NCBI RefSeq assembly: GCF_000943565.1
Contig: NZ_JTDW01000007.1
Span: 62,001 to 126,000 of the forward strand
DNA from: Neotamlana sedimentorum
Lineage (GTDB): Bacteria; Bacteroidota; Bacteroidia; Flavobacteriales; Flavobacteriaceae
DNA length: 64,000 bases
Reading direction: 5' to 3'
The translations under genes were made by a program, and so were the position numbers. The notes beneath the pieces were generated by a model that searched no databases, had not been told where the DNA came from, and saw nothing but the letters and a program-made list of their open reading frames with translations. How positions within the stretch are numbered: the first letter of the stretch is position 1; the number at the start of each line of letters is the position of its first letter. Of this stretch, positions 15,011-26,000 are shown in pieces.

Positions 15011-17761
15011 TTATTTTGTTTCTTCATTATTAAAAACAGCGTCAATTACACGGCGTTGTCTTCTTTTATCTCTTGTACTCGAACCCGGAGCAGGTACCGA
15101 GCTATATGGTCTTGCGCAAACCTCTAGTTTAACTAAATTTAAGCGTTCTGCCATAAAACTCCAAGCTCCCATATTTTTAGGTTCTTCTTGTGCCCAAACA
15201 TAAGTTTCTACGTTTAAGTACTTATTAATTAATTGTTGTATTTTATCTAAATGAAGAGGGAAAAGCTGCTCTATTCTCACTAATGCAACATCTTCTCTAT
15301 TTAATACTTCACGCTCTGCTAATAAGTCATAATAAAACTTACCTGTGCAGAACACTAGTTTTTTAACTTTTGAAGCTTCAATCACATCGTCTATAACTTC
15401 CTGGAATGCTCCTGTAGCTAATTCGTTTATAGAAGACACCGCTTTAGGATGACGTAATAAACTCTTTGGTGTTAAAACTATTAATGGCTTTCTAAAATCA
15501 CGTTTCATTTGGCGACGCAGCAAGTGAAAAAAGTTAGCTGGCGTTGTACAATCTGCCACAATCATGTTATCGTTAGCACAAAGCTGTAAATAACGCTCCA
15601 TTCTTGCAGATGAATGTTCTGACCCTTGCCCTTCGTAACCATGAGGTAATAATACTACAATACCGTTTTGAACCTTCCATTTATCTTCTGCTGCCGATAA
15701 ATATTGGTCGAAAATTATTTGAGCACCATTACTAAAATCTCCAAACTGCGCTTCCCAAATGGTTAATGTATTTGGGTTTGCCATAGCGTAACCATAATCG
15801 AAGCCAAGTACACCATATTCAGATAAAAAGGAATTGAAAATATACATTTCACCTTTATTATCTGGATTTGTATTTAGCAAGTTAATACGTTCTTCAGATT
15901 TTTCATCCCGAAGTATAGCATGACGGTGACTAAACGTGCCTCGCTCCACGTCTTGACCTGAAATGCGTACATTAAAACCTTCTTCCATTAAAGTTCCGTA
16001 GGCTAAAGTTTCAGCCATACCCCAATCTAAGGTATCGGTTTCAAACACCATCTTTTTACGGCCTTCAAGAATACGTTCAGCTTTTCTTAAAAACTTAACA
16101 CCCTCTGGCACAGTAGACACCACTTTAGAAATATGTTCTAATTTATCTTTTGGATAATTGGTTTCAACCTTTTCCAACATGGCATCAACACCTCTTCTGG
16201 TAAAATCTTCCCATCGCTCCTCCATAAATTCACGAACTTTTGAAGAGTCGGCCTCTTTAGATTTTTCGTATTCACTTTCGAGCGTTTCTTTAAATTCGGC
16301 TACAATAGCATCTACATAACCTTTATTAATAGTCCCTTCAGAAATTAATTTATCGGAATATATTTTAAACGGATTAGGATGTTTAGATATATACTTGTAT
16401 AGTTTAGGTTGTGTAAAACGTGGCTCATCACCCTCGTTATGTCCATATTTTCTATATCCTAATAAATCAATATAAACATCCTTTTTATAACGCATTCTGT
16501 ATTCTAAAGCCATTTCTACGGCATGAACCACAGCTTCTGCATCATCGGAATTTACATGTAAAACTGGCGATAAAGTTACTTTTGCCACATCGGTACAATA
16601 AGTACTAGAACGAGCATCTAAATAGTTAGTTGTAAAACCAACTTGGTTGTTAACCACAATATGTATAGTTCCTCCTGTTTTATAACCATTTAATCGACTC
16701 ATTTGGGCAACCTCATACGCAATACCTTGTCCTGCAATTGCAGCATCTCCATGCACAACTATTGGAATAATCTTAGAATCGTCTCCGCCGTAATCTTCAT
16801 CAATTTTTGCACGAGTAATACCTTCAGCAACTGGAGCTACAGTTTCTAGATGTGACGGGTTTGGCACCAAGTTCATCTTGATGGTTTTTCCGTTTTGGTA
16901 TGTTTTATCAAGTGTTAATCCTAAATGATATTTTACATCACCATCAATATTTTCATCTTCAAAATCTTTTCCATCGAACTCGTTAAAAAGCTCACGCATT
17001 GGTTTTCTAAAAATATTAACCAACGTACTTAAACGTCCACGGTGTGCCATTCCTAAAACACATTCTTTTACCCCATATTTTTCAACGGCATAAAATAACA
17101 CATTACTAATCGCAGGAATTAATGACTCGCCACCTTCTAAAGAAAAACGTTTTTGCCCCACATATTTGGTTTGCAAAAAATTCTCGAAAGTAACCGCTTG
17201 ATTTAATTTAGACAAAATGTACTTTTTTGTCTCTGCGGAAAAATTTGGCTGATTATCGTTTTTATTTAATTGTTCTTGCCACCACCCAATAACTTCTGGG
17301 TTACGCAAATACATATACTCAACACCAATAGAATCGCAATAAATATTATTTAAATGCTTTAAAATAACACTTAATGGTTGCGCACCAATACCTAAAATTT
17401 CGCCTGCATTAAAAACAGTAGCTAAATCGTTTTCGCTAAGACCAAAATTTTGTAACTCTAAAGTTGGCGAATAGGTACGACGGTCGCGAACTGGATTTGT
17501 TTTTGTAAACAAATGTCCACGCATTCTATACCCATCTATAAGTTTTACAACCTGGAATTCTTTTTGTAATTGTTCTGGTATTTGTGTGCTAACACCTTCA
17601 ATTATTTCGCCATTAATACCATAGTTTTCGCTTCCAAAATCGTAACCTTGAAAAAAGGCTCTCCAACTAGGTTCTATGGCATCGGGATTTTGTAAATATT
17701 GTTCATATAACTCAGCAAAATATGCTGTATGAGCTGCATTTAAAAAGGAATATTTATCCAT
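15011..17761 (-). CDS. sucA: 2-oxoglutarate dehydrogenase E1 component
   Basis: 916 residues, the usual size in Bacteroidota. The N-terminal E2-binding helix (YSFLNAAHTAYFAELYEQYL) is followed by the thiamine-diphosphate domain with GMAHRGRLSTL near 239 and GDAAIAGQGI near 329. The C-terminal transketolase pyrimidine domain includes YGYAMANP and GYEGQGSEHSSAR. It decarboxylates 2-oxoglutarate and passes the succinyl group to odhB, encoded next. Start ATG at 17759-17761; transcription probably begins in the AT-rich 146-bp gap shared with the divergent gene at 17908. Confidence 0.97.
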   Translation of the reverse strand: MDKYSFLNAAHTAYFAELYEQYLQNPDAIEPSWRAFFQGYDFGSENYGINGEIIEGVSTQIPEQLQKEFQVVKLIDGYRMRGHLFTKTNPVRDRRTYSPTLELQNFGLSENDLATVFNAGEILGIGAQPLSVILKHLNNIYCDSIGVEYMYLRNPEVIGWWQEQLNKNDNQPNFSAETKKYILSKLNQAVTFENFLQTKYVGQKRFSLEGGESLIPAISNVLFYAVEKYGVKECVLGMAHRGRLSTLVNIFRKPMRELFNEFDGKDFEDENIDGDVKYHLGLTLDKTYQNGKTIKMNLVPNPSHLETVAPVAEGITRAKIDEDYGGDDSKIIPIVVHGDAAIAGQGIAYEVAQMSRLNGYKTGGTIHIVVNNQVGFTTNYLDARSSTYCTDVAKVTLSPVLHVNSDDAEAVVHAVEMALEYRMRYKKDVYIDLLGYRKYGHNEGDEPRFTQPKLYKYISKHPNPFKIYSDKLISEGTINKGYVDAIVAEFKETLESEYEKSKEADSSKVREFMEERWEDFTRRGVDAMLEKVETNYPKDKLEHISKVVSTVPEGVKFLRKAERILEGRKKMVFETDTLDWGMAETLAYGTLMEEGFNVRISGQDVERGTFSHRHAILRDEKSEERINLLNTNPDNKGEMYIFNSFLSEYGVLGFDYGYAMANPNTLTIWEAQFGDFSNGAQIIFDQYLSAAEDKWKVQNGIVVLLPHGYEGQGSEHSSARMERYLQLCANDNMIVADCTTPANFFHLLRRQMKRDFRKPLIVLTPKSLLRHPKAVSSINELATGAFQEVIDDVIEASKVKKLVFCTGKFYYDLLAEREVLNREDVALVRIEQLFPLHLDKIQQLINKYLNVETYVWAQEEPKNMGAWSFMAERLNLVKLEVCARPYSSVPAPGSSTRDKRRQRRVIDAVFNNEETK

Positions 17762-17907
17762 TGTTTTATTTAATACCTTGTAGGTTTAGTAAAAATATTT
17801 TTCAAAAATACAACTTTTAGTAAAATAAGGGGTTTGTTTAACTATATTTATATCTTATATTTTAATATTATTTACTGATACAAGAAAACTGTTAAATTTT
17901 TAAAAGA

Positions 17908-18426
17908 ATGAAAACCAAAAAACTGCAGAAAATCGTTATTCTTCTTTTTGTTTTATGTGCAAATCACATCTTAAATGCCCAAATAAGCGAAAAACATTTC
18001 TGGAAAAACGTAAGATTTGGTGGTGGTGTTGGTTTAAATGTTGGCAACGGATTTTTTAGTGGTACTTTGGCACCGAGTGTTATTTACGAAGTAGATCGTG
18101 TTTTCTCTTTTGGTATTGGATTAAATGCAACGTACAACCGCCAAAAAAACTTATATAATTCTACTATTTTAGGCGGAAGCTTAATTGGGCTTGCCAATGT
18201 TATTCCAGAAATACAACTATCGGCGGAATTTGAACAATTGCATGTTAGCAGAAATTTTGATGACCCAAGTTTATTAAAAGACACCTACTGGACGCCTGCT
18301 TTATTTCTTGGTGCTGGTTACCGAAGCAATAACGTTACTCTTGGTGTGCGTTACGATGTACTTTATAACAACAATAAAAGTATTTATGCGAATGCGTGGA
18401 TGCCTTTTGTTAGAGTGTATTTTTAA
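17908..18426 (+). CDS. Small outer-membrane beta-barrel protein
   Basis: 172 residues with a signal peptide to about residue 25 (LNAQ). The mature protein has alternating Gly- and aromatic-rich strands (FGGGVGLNVGNGFFSG, LGAGYRSNNVTLGVRYDVLY) and ends in an aromatic residue (VRVYF), the signature of an eight-strand outer-membrane barrel. It is divergent from sucA. No enzyme motif is seen. Function unknown; the 3' end overlaps the convergent gene by 4 bp. Confidence 0.75.
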   Translation: MKTKKLQKIVILLFVLCANHILNAQISEKHFWKNVRFGGGVGLNVGNGFFSGTLAPSVIYEVDRVFSFGIGLNATYNRQKNLYNSTILGGSLIGLANVIPEIQLSAEFEQLHVSRNFDDPSLLKDTYWTPALFLGAGYRSNNVTLGVRYDVLYNNNKSIYANAWMPFVRVYF

Positions 18427-18773
18427 CTATATTTATTTCGAAACCAAACTTTTTGCCATTCGCGTTTTAAAATTAAAAAGCTAACTTCTTCAGATAGTTT
18501 TAAAATATCATCGCCATTTAAAGCTTTTACTGCACGTTCTGGAACATCAATTATATAAAGTAAATTAAGGTATTCTGTAAATTTTTCTTGAATTAGCTTA
18601 AAAACGGTTTCGTGCAGCATCAATTTTAAACTAGACGGCAAAATAGCCTCGTTAAACCCCAAATCGATATTAGCTAATAAAAAATCTTTATTAAGCTGTT
18701 GCACTAATTTTGTGTATAAATCGAGTGCAGTAGCCTCGGCTATTAAAGTTTCAAAATTAGTGGGGAATTGCAT
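18423..18773 (-). CDS. Conserved hypothetical protein
   Basis: 116 residues, mostly helical, with no signal peptide or membrane helix. I do not recognise a domain. Its ATG overlaps the stop codon of the prenyl synthase gene by one base, so the two are translationally coupled. The tail WQKVWFRNKY is basic and aromatic. A link to isoprenoid synthesis is suggested only by position. Confidence 0.7.
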   Translation of the reverse strand: MQFPTNFETLIAEATALDLYTKLVQQLNKDFLLANIDLGFNEAILPSSLKLMLHETVFKLIQEKFTEYLNLLYIIDVPERAVKALNGDDILKLSEEVSFLILKREWQKVWFRNKYS

Positions 18774-19747
18774 TATACCGTTCTATTCATTAAACTGTTA
18801 CCAAAAGCTTTTAAAAGTACTTTTTTATCTTCAGTAATATTTAAACAATCTAGGTTTTTAAAAGCTTTTTCGGTGTAAGTTTTTATGGCTTCTTTAGTTG
18901 CCTTAGCAGCACCTGAAGTTTCAAACAATTGTTTGGTGGTTTCAATTTTTTCGTCGACTTGCTCTGGCTGCGAAGAAAACAATGCTTCGAGTACAGCTTT
19001 ATCGCTATCATCTAAAAATTCGATTGCTTTTAAATACAAATAGGTTTTTTTATTTTCTATAATATCGCCACCAACTTGTTTTCCAAAGGTTTGAGGGTCT
19101 CCAAAAGCATCTAAATAATCGTCTTGTAACTGGAACGCTATCCCAAGGTTTCTACCAAATTCGTAAATATTATTTTGTTCTGTTTTCGATGCATTGGCAA
19201 CTATAGCGCCCATTTTCATGGCAGCACCAACTAAAACGGCTGTTTTATATTCAATCATTTTTAAATATTCCGGAATAGTAACATCGTTTCTGGTTTCAAA
19301 ATCGACATCGTACTGTTGTCCTTCGCAAACTTCAAGCGCCGTTTTACTAAATAACTTTGCTAAATCTAGAAAAACCGTAGCTTCATAGTTTTCGAAAAGT
19401 TGATATGCTAAAATTAACATGGCATCTCCAGAAAGTATTCCGGTATTTACATCCCATTTTTCATGAACCGTTTTATGTCCCCGACGCAATGGTGCATCAT
19501 CCATTATATCATCATGAACCAAAGAAAAATTATGAAAAACCTCAACACTTAAAGCTGCATTTAAAGCATTTTTAAAATGACCTCCAAAAATATCGGCTGT
19601 CATAAGCGTAAGTACAGGCCTTAAACGCTTTCCGCCTAAGTTTAAAATATAATTAATGGGATTATATAGATTTTCTGGTTGCTTTTCTGTCACAAATTCA
19701 TCTAGAAATGTAACAAAATGATCTCTGTATTCGTCTATGGATTGCAT
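18773..19747 (-). CDS. Polyprenyl (farnesyl/geranylgeranyl-type) diphosphate synthase
   Basis: 324 residues. The first Asp-rich motif is DDIMDDAPLRRG near residue 80 and the second is DDYLDAFGD near 208, both complete. GGKRLRP near 36 binds isopentenyl diphosphate. It extends allylic diphosphates for quinone, lipid-carrier or carotenoid synthesis. Chain length depends on residues before the first motif (HNFSLVHDDIMD) and is not certain. It is followed directly by the 116-residue hypothetical gene. Expressed from the gap shared with the divergent TetR gene. Confidence 0.93.
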   Translation of the reverse strand: MQSIDEYRDHFVTFLDEFVTEKQPENLYNPINYILNLGGKRLRPVLTLMTADIFGGHFKNALNAALSVEVFHNFSLVHDDIMDDAPLRRGHKTVHEKWDVNTGILSGDAMLILAYQLFENYEATVFLDLAKLFSKTALEVCEGQQYDVDFETRNDVTIPEYLKMIEYKTAVLVGAAMKMGAIVANASKTEQNNIYEFGRNLGIAFQLQDDYLDAFGDPQTFGKQVGGDIIENKKTYLYLKAIEFLDDSDKAVLEALFSSQPEQVDEKIETTKQLFETSGAAKATKEAIKTYTEKAFKNLDCLNITEDKKVLLKAFGNSLMNRTV

Positions 19748-19821
19748 GGTGCTAAAATAAATTAAAAACTGCTAAAACGTTGCGGTAAAATAAATTTAAT
19801 GTTAAAAAAAGGTAAAACGTT

Positions 19822-19862
19822 GGAAACTTTTTTTGTTTTTAAAGTTTCCTGTTGTAGTTTTG
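19822..19862 (+). promoter_or_regulatory. Promoter and operator of the TetR-efflux operon
   Basis: A -33 box TTTG (19832-19835), 19-bp spacer and -7 box TAGTTTTG (19855-19862) match the Bacteroidota housekeeping consensus. A perfect inverted repeat, GGAAACTTT (19822-19830) and AAAGTTTCC (19841-19849), covers the -33 box and spacer. This is where a TetR repressor would block its own operon. Confidence 0.8.
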
Positions 19863-19872
19863 CGGCTTAATT

Positions 19873-20478
19873 ATGAAAGATAAAATATTACATACCGCCT
19901 GCGATTTATTTTTAAACTATGGTTTTAAAAGTGTTACGATGGACGAAATAGCCAATGCCCAAGGTATTTCGAAAAAAACCATTTATCAATATTTCAAAAA
20001 CAAAACGGTTTTAGTCGAAGAATCTGTTTTTTACCTATTTCAAAAAATTTCGGCAGGAATAAGCAACGTATGCAAACAAGAAAAAAACCCGATTGATGAA
20101 ATTTACGAGGTAAAGCAAGTGTTAATGCATAATTTAAAAGATGAAAAGTCGTCACCTCAATATCAATTAGAAAAATATTATCCAGAGATTTACCACAACA
20201 TTAAGCACAAACAAATGTGCGTAATGAGTGATTGTGTGCAAGAGAATATTAGTAGAGGAAAAAAACTAGGCCTGTTTAGAACGGAAATTAATTCTGAATT
20301 TATTTCTAAAATTTATTTTAACAGTATAATGACTTTAAAGAATAAGTCGCTTTTTCCGTTAGAAAACTTTTCAATGAAAATACTTATGAACAACTTTTTA
20401 GAATACCATTTACGAGGTATTTGCACGCCAAAAGGGCTTGAATATTTAAACCGATACTTACAAATCAATCAAAAATAA
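19873..20478 (+). CDS. TetR/AcrR-family transcriptional repressor
   Basis: 201 residues. The N-terminal DNA-binding domain (about 1-50) shows the TetR signature GFKSVTMDEIANAQGISKK followed by TIYQYFKNK. The C-terminal ligand domain is helical and not assignable to a ligand. It is the first gene of an operon with TolC, membrane-fusion and RND genes (6, 5 and 29 bp gaps), and an inverted repeat overlaps its promoter. It most likely represses the efflux operon and itself until an inducer binds. Confidence 0.93.
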   Translation: MKDKILHTACDLFLNYGFKSVTMDEIANAQGISKKTIYQYFKNKTVLVEESVFYLFQKISAGISNVCKQEKNPIDEIYEVKQVLMHNLKDEKSSPQYQLEKYYPEIYHNIKHKQMCVMSDCVQENISRGKKLGLFRTEINSEFISKIYFNSIMTLKNKSLFPLENFSMKILMNNFLEYHLRGICTPKGLEYLNRYLQINQK

Positions 20479-20484
20479 CATTTA

Positions 20485-21810
20485 ATGAAACAAATCTCAA
20501 TCTTATTAATTGGGTTGTTTTTCTCATGGAGCATTTATGCACAAGAAAACAACTCTTATAATTTTAGTTTAGAAGAAGCTATAAATTATGCCAAAGAAAA
20601 TAATAGAACAATACAAAATGCCAATTTAAGTATAAACGCAGCCGAACAAGACGTAAAAGCAACTACAGCCTTAGGATTACCTCAAATTAATGGCGCAGTA
20701 GATTATCAACTTTATGTAAAAACGCCGTTCGATGTTAATAGTTTACCAGAAGGCGACCCGTTTCGTTTTCTTTTTCCTAAACATCAATTAACACCGGCTA
20801 TACAATTAAACCAATTACTGTTTGATGGCGGATATGTTGTTGGTTTACAATCAAACAAAGTATTTTTAGAAATTTCTAAAAACGCAAAAGAAAAAACAGA
20901 AAACGAAATTGTTACCGCAGTTATTAGCGCTTACAACAATGCTTTACTCACTAAAGAAAGTATTGCAATTACGAATAACAATATTTCGGTTTTAAAAGAT
21001 AATTTAAACGAAACCACTAAAATTTTTGAAAACGGTTTAACCGAAGAAGAAGATGTTGAACAATTGCAAATTACACTTTCTAGTTTAGAGATTACTTTAA
21101 AAAACCTTGAAACCTTGCACGACATTTCTAAAGGCTATTTAAAAGTACTTTTAGGACTAGACATAAATGCAGAAATTACTTTAAAAGATAGTTTAGAATC
21201 ATTAGTAACCGATAATATTTCGCTAGAACTAATTAGCGAAAACCAACCTATATCGAATAATATCGATTATAAAATTGCGGCTAACCAAGTTCTAAGTAAA
21301 GAGTTAGAATACAAGCTAGAACGATCGGAACAATTACCAAAGCTTAACGCCTTTGTTAATGCTAGCTATTTGGGTATTAGTGACGAATTTACTTTTTTTA
21401 ATAAAGAACAAAATTGGCTATTTTCGTCTATAGGCGGTGTAAGTTTAACGGTTCCTATATTTAGTTCGTTTGGTAATAAAGCAAAACGCCAAAAAGCAAA
21501 AATAGAATGGGACATTGCTAAAAACGAATTAATCGAAAAAGAAAGTCAATTATCTATTGAAGTTCAAAATGCTAAAAACGAGTATAATTTGGCTATTGAT
21601 ACCTATGCAAACCAACAAAAAAACTTGGCTTTAGCCGAAAAAATCGAACGTAAAAACACCATAAAATATCGCGAAGGTATTGCAAGTAGTTTCGATTTAA
21701 GACAAGCACAAACCCAACTTTATACAATACAACAAGAATATTTACAAGCTATTATAGATGTAATAAACAAAAAAGCAGAATTAACAAACCTATTAAATAT
21801 AAAACAATAA
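20485..21810 (+). CDS. TolC-family outer-membrane efflux protein
   Basis: 441 residues with a signal peptide to about residue 20 (IYAQ). Two OEP repeats of long coiled-coil helices are visible (NYAKENNRTIQNANLSINAA and EVQNAKNEYNLAIDTYANQQ). The family forms a trimeric channel through the outer membrane and periplasm. Its place before the membrane-fusion and RND genes shows it to be the exit duct of this tripartite pump. Confidence 0.94.
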   Translation: MKQISILLIGLFFSWSIYAQENNSYNFSLEEAINYAKENNRTIQNANLSINAAEQDVKATTALGLPQINGAVDYQLYVKTPFDVNSLPEGDPFRFLFPKHQLTPAIQLNQLLFDGGYVVGLQSNKVFLEISKNAKEKTENEIVTAVISAYNNALLTKESIAITNNNISVLKDNLNETTKIFENGLTEEEDVEQLQITLSSLEITLKNLETLHDISKGYLKVLLGLDINAEITLKDSLESLVTDNISLELISENQPISNNIDYKIAANQVLSKELEYKLERSEQLPKLNAFVNASYLGISDEFTFFNKEQNWLFSSIGGVSLTVPIFSSFGNKAKRQKAKIEWDIAKNELIEKESQLSIEVQNAKNEYNLAIDTYANQQKNLALAEKIERKNTIKYREGIASSFDLRQAQTQLYTIQQEYLQAIIDVINKKAELTNLLNIKQ

Positions 21811-21815
21811 CCACG

Positions 21816-22982
21816 ATGAAATATTTACAATTAATTTTAGTAACCCTTCTTTTAGCATCATGTGGTGGTAACAAGAATCAGTCTGTTCAAGATATAATTG
21901 AAACAAACGATTTAACGCTTATTAGAAAAAAGAAAAACGAGTTAGATGCTTCTGCTCAAGAAATTGCAACACAATTAAAGCAATTACAAGCAAAAATTAA
22001 AGCGCTCGATCCTCAGGAAAAAATACCGCTTATTACAACTTTTAATGCTAAGGCTGAAACATTTACACATTATGTAGAATTACAAGGAAGTGTAGATACT
22101 AAAGAAAACTTAGTTATTTTTCCAGAATATTCTGGTGTTTTATCTAAAGTGTATGTAAAAGAAGGACAACGTGTAAGCAAAGGTCAAATTTTAGCTAAAA
22201 TTGACGATGGCGGACTTAGCCAACAATTAGCGCAACTTAAAATTCAAACGGCATTATCGAAAACTACTTTTGAGCGTCAAGAGCGTTTATGGAGCCAAAA
22301 AATTGGTAGTGAAATTCAATTTTTACAAGCCAAATCAAACTACGAAGCACAACAAGAAGCTGTAAATCAATTAGAACAGCAAGTTGCAAAAACCATTGTA
22401 AAAGCTCCATTTTCTGGAACTATAGACGATGTTATAACCGAGCAAGGTTCTGTTGTAGCTCCTGGGCAATCACAATTATTTCGTATTATTAATTTAAGTA
22501 ACATGTATATTGAAACCGATGTACCAGAACGCTACGTATCAGATATCATTGTTGGTAAAGCTGTAAAAGTAGAATTTCCAATTTTAGGAAAAACTGTTGA
22601 TGCAAAAGTACGTCAAGCAGGAAACTACATAAACCCAGCTAACCGAACTTATAAAGTTGAAGTTGGTATACCAAACAAGGATGCTTCAATAAAACCAAAT
22701 TTAACAGCAAAACTTAAAATTAACGATTACACTAACGAAAACACCTTTTTAATTCCTCAAAGTATTGTTTCAGAAAATGCAGAAGGCGAACAATATATTT
22801 ACATAGTTGAAAATAAAGATAATAACAACCAAGGTGTTGCTAAAAAAGTAATTATTAAAACGGGGAAAACGCAAGGTGATGTAATTGAAGTGCTTTCTGG
22901 AATAGATATAGGTACAGAAATTATTGAAGAAGGCGCTAGAAGCGTGAAAGATGACCAACCTGTTAAGGTAATAAACATTTAA
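21816..22982 (+). CDS. RND efflux periplasmic adaptor (membrane fusion) lipoprotein
   Basis: 388 residues. The lipoprotein signal ends LLLASCGG (Cys near 16). After a coiled coil (about 33-65) comes the biotinyl-lipoyl-like domain with VYVKEGQRVSKGQILAKIDD, a hairpin, the second lipoyl half (VKAPFSGTIDDVITEQGSVV) and beta-barrel domains. It bridges the RND pump and the TolC channel. It follows the TolC gene by 5 bp. Confidence 0.94.
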   Translation: MKYLQLILVTLLLASCGGNKNQSVQDIIETNDLTLIRKKKNELDASAQEIATQLKQLQAKIKALDPQEKIPLITTFNAKAETFTHYVELQGSVDTKENLVIFPEYSGVLSKVYVKEGQRVSKGQILAKIDDGGLSQQLAQLKIQTALSKTTFERQERLWSQKIGSEIQFLQAKSNYEAQQEAVNQLEQQVAKTIVKAPFSGTIDDVITEQGSVVAPGQSQLFRIINLSNMYIETDVPERYVSDIIVGKAVKVEFPILGKTVDAKVRQAGNYINPANRTYKVEVGIPNKDASIKPNLTAKLKINDYTNENTFLIPQSIVSENAEGEQYIYIVENKDNNNQGVAKKVIIKTGKTQGDVIEVLSGIDIGTEIIEEGARSVKDDQPVKVINI

Positions 22983-23011
22983 TTAATCCTTTTTAATTAC
23001 CTATTAAAATT

Positions 23012-26000
23012 ATGACTGATAATCAGAAAAAAGTCAATAAAGAGTTTTCGTGGTCCTCATGGGCAATCAATAATAAAACCACAATGTATGTGCTTATTGC
23101 GGTTATATTTTACTTAGGTGTTTCGGCATTTTTCGATATGCCACGCGAAAACTTTCCAGAAGTAAACGAAACCAAAATATACGTAAGTACTATTTTTCCA
23201 GGCAACACTGCCGAAGATATTGAGAAATTAGTTACCGACCCGTTAGAAGATCAACTTAAAACAGTAAGCAATGTTGTAGAAATAACCTCAACATCCACTG
23301 AAGATTATTCGATGGTTATTGTTGAATTTGATGAAAATTTAACGGTAGAACAAGCCAAACAAAAAGTAAAAGACGAAATAGAAAGCGAAACAGCAGGTGA
23401 AGATTGGCCTACCTTTAACGGAGCTAAAGTAGAACCCGATGTTTTCGAGCTGAGCTTATCGGAAGAAATGCCTATACTTAACATTAATATTTCAGGTGAT
23501 TATACGGTAGAAAAATTAAAAGAATATGGCGAATTTCTTCAAGATGAAATTGAAGACTTACTCGAAATTAAAGAAGTTGCCATTCGTGGTGCTCAAGAAA
23601 AAGAAGTTGAAGTTGCTGTAGACATTTATAAAATGACGGCAGCCAAAGTTACCTTTACCGATATTATAAATGCTATAAACGGTGGTAACGTAACTATGTC
23701 TGCTGGTAATATAAAAGCTAGCGGACAACGCAGAACTATTCGTGTTTTAGGTGAAATTGAAAAACCATCAGAATTAGAAAATTTTGTGGTAAAAGCAGAA
23801 AACAATTTCCCTATTTATTTAAAAGATGTAGCAACTGTTACATTTCATGAAGAAGATAAAACAACATTTGCTCGCGAATACGGTCATCCTGTTGTTATGC
23901 TCGACGTTAAAAAACGAGCTGGAAAAAACATGGTTGATGCAGCCGAACAGGTTAGAGTTATTGTTGAAAATGCCAAAGCGAACGATTTTCCTCAAGACCT
24001 AGAAGTTAGTATTACAAACGATCAATCATCGGTTACCATTGGTCAAGTAGACGACTTAGTAAACAACATTATTTTCGGGGTTATTCTTGTAGTAACCGTA
24101 TTAATGTTCTTTTTAGGATTTAAAAATGCGATTTTCGTTGGTTTCGCTATTCCAATGTCTATGTTAATGTCGCTGATGATACTTAACATGTTCGGCATTA
24201 CCTTAAATACCATGGTACTTTTTGGTTTAATTATGGGATTAGGAATGCTCGTAGATAACGGTATTGTAGTTGTTGAAAACGTTTACCGTTTAATGGACGA
24301 AGAAGGCATGAGCCGCATTGAAGCTGCAAAAAAAGGTATTGGTGAAATTGCATTCCCTATTATTATTTCTACCGCAACAACTGTAGCAGCCTTTATTCCA
24401 TTAGGGTTATGGCCAGGAATTATGGGAGAATTCATGAAAATTTTACCGCAAACCTTATCTATTGTTTTAGGTTCATCTCTTTTCGTTGCTATTTTCTTCA
24501 ACTCAGTATTAGTTTCAAATTTTATGAGTATTGAAGATAAAGACATGCCATTAAAAAGCATTATTGCCCTAACTGGTATTATGGCTAGTATTGGTCTACT
24601 TGTAATTATTTTTGGAGGTAGTTATCGGGGATTAGGCGCTTTAATGGTATTTACTGCTATTATGCTTTGGGTCTATCGATTATTATTACGTAAATGGGCA
24701 AATAAATTTCAAAACAGTACACTAGTAAAATTAGAAAACATATATGAACGTCAATTGCGTGGAACCTTCAAGGGTCGACGCCCCTACTATTTTACCATAG
24801 TAACTTTTTTACTACTTATTTTATCATTTGTGGCTTTTGGAGGGTCTTTAGCATCTCAACGAACAAAAGTGGAGTTTTTCCCAGATAATATTCCTAATCA
24901 AATTATTGTTTACATTGAATATCCTGAAGGAACAGCTATTGAAAAAACCAATACCATTACAAAAGAAATTGAAAAAATAGTTTACAATGTTCTAGACGAT
25001 AATCAATACAAAGATGGCGATTATAACTTTATGGTAGAAAGTGCCGTTTCGCAAGTTGGCGAAGGTGCCGGAAATCCACAAACCGATGGTGGTTCGGCTG
25101 CCGAAATGCCACATAAAGCAAAAATAACAGCTTCTATGCGCGAGTTTAAATATCGCGAAGGCGAAGACAGTGAGTTGCTTCGTCAAAAAGTACAAAAAGC
25201 ATTGGTTGGTATTTTTCCAGGTGTATTAATTTCGGTTGAAAAAGATTATAATGGCCCGCCAGTTGGAGCGCCAATTAATATTGAAATTGAAGGTGAGGAT
25301 TACAACGAATTAATTACTACCGCCGAACGTATGCGTGAGTTTATTAATAGTAAAAACGTTGGCGGCGTTGATGAATTAAAAATTGATGTTAACAAGGACA
25401 AACCTGTTATGCGCGTGGTTGTAGACCGTGAAAAAGCAGGCGAGTTAGGTGTAAGCGCTTCGCAAGTAGGACAACAATTACGTAACTCAATTTTTGGTTC
25501 GAAAGCCGGTATTTACAAAGAAGATGGCGACGATTTCGATATTTATGTGCGTTTTAATGAAGAAAACCGATATAACACGAGTGCCTTATTTAACCAGAAA
25601 ATCACCTTTAGAGACATGGCAAGTGGGCAAATACGCGAAGTACCTGTTTCTGCCATTGCTCATGCCGAAAACACTTCAGGATTTAGTGCTATTAAGCATA
25701 AGGATACGAAGCGTGTTGTAACGGTATATTCTGCATTATCTCCAGGATTTACTGATGCTGGCGCAGTTGTGAGCCAAATTCAAAGTGAAATGCAAGGTTT
25801 TGAGAATTTACCAGAAAACATTAAAATAGATTACACCGGGCAAATTGAAGAGCAAAATAAACAAATGGCCTTTTTAATGGGCGCTTTCTTTACCGGTTTA
25901 GGTTTAATCTTCTTTATTTTAATTTTCCAATTTAACTCTATTTCAAAACCAACTATTATTATGTTGGCCATATTTTTAAGTTTAATCGGGGTATTTGGCG

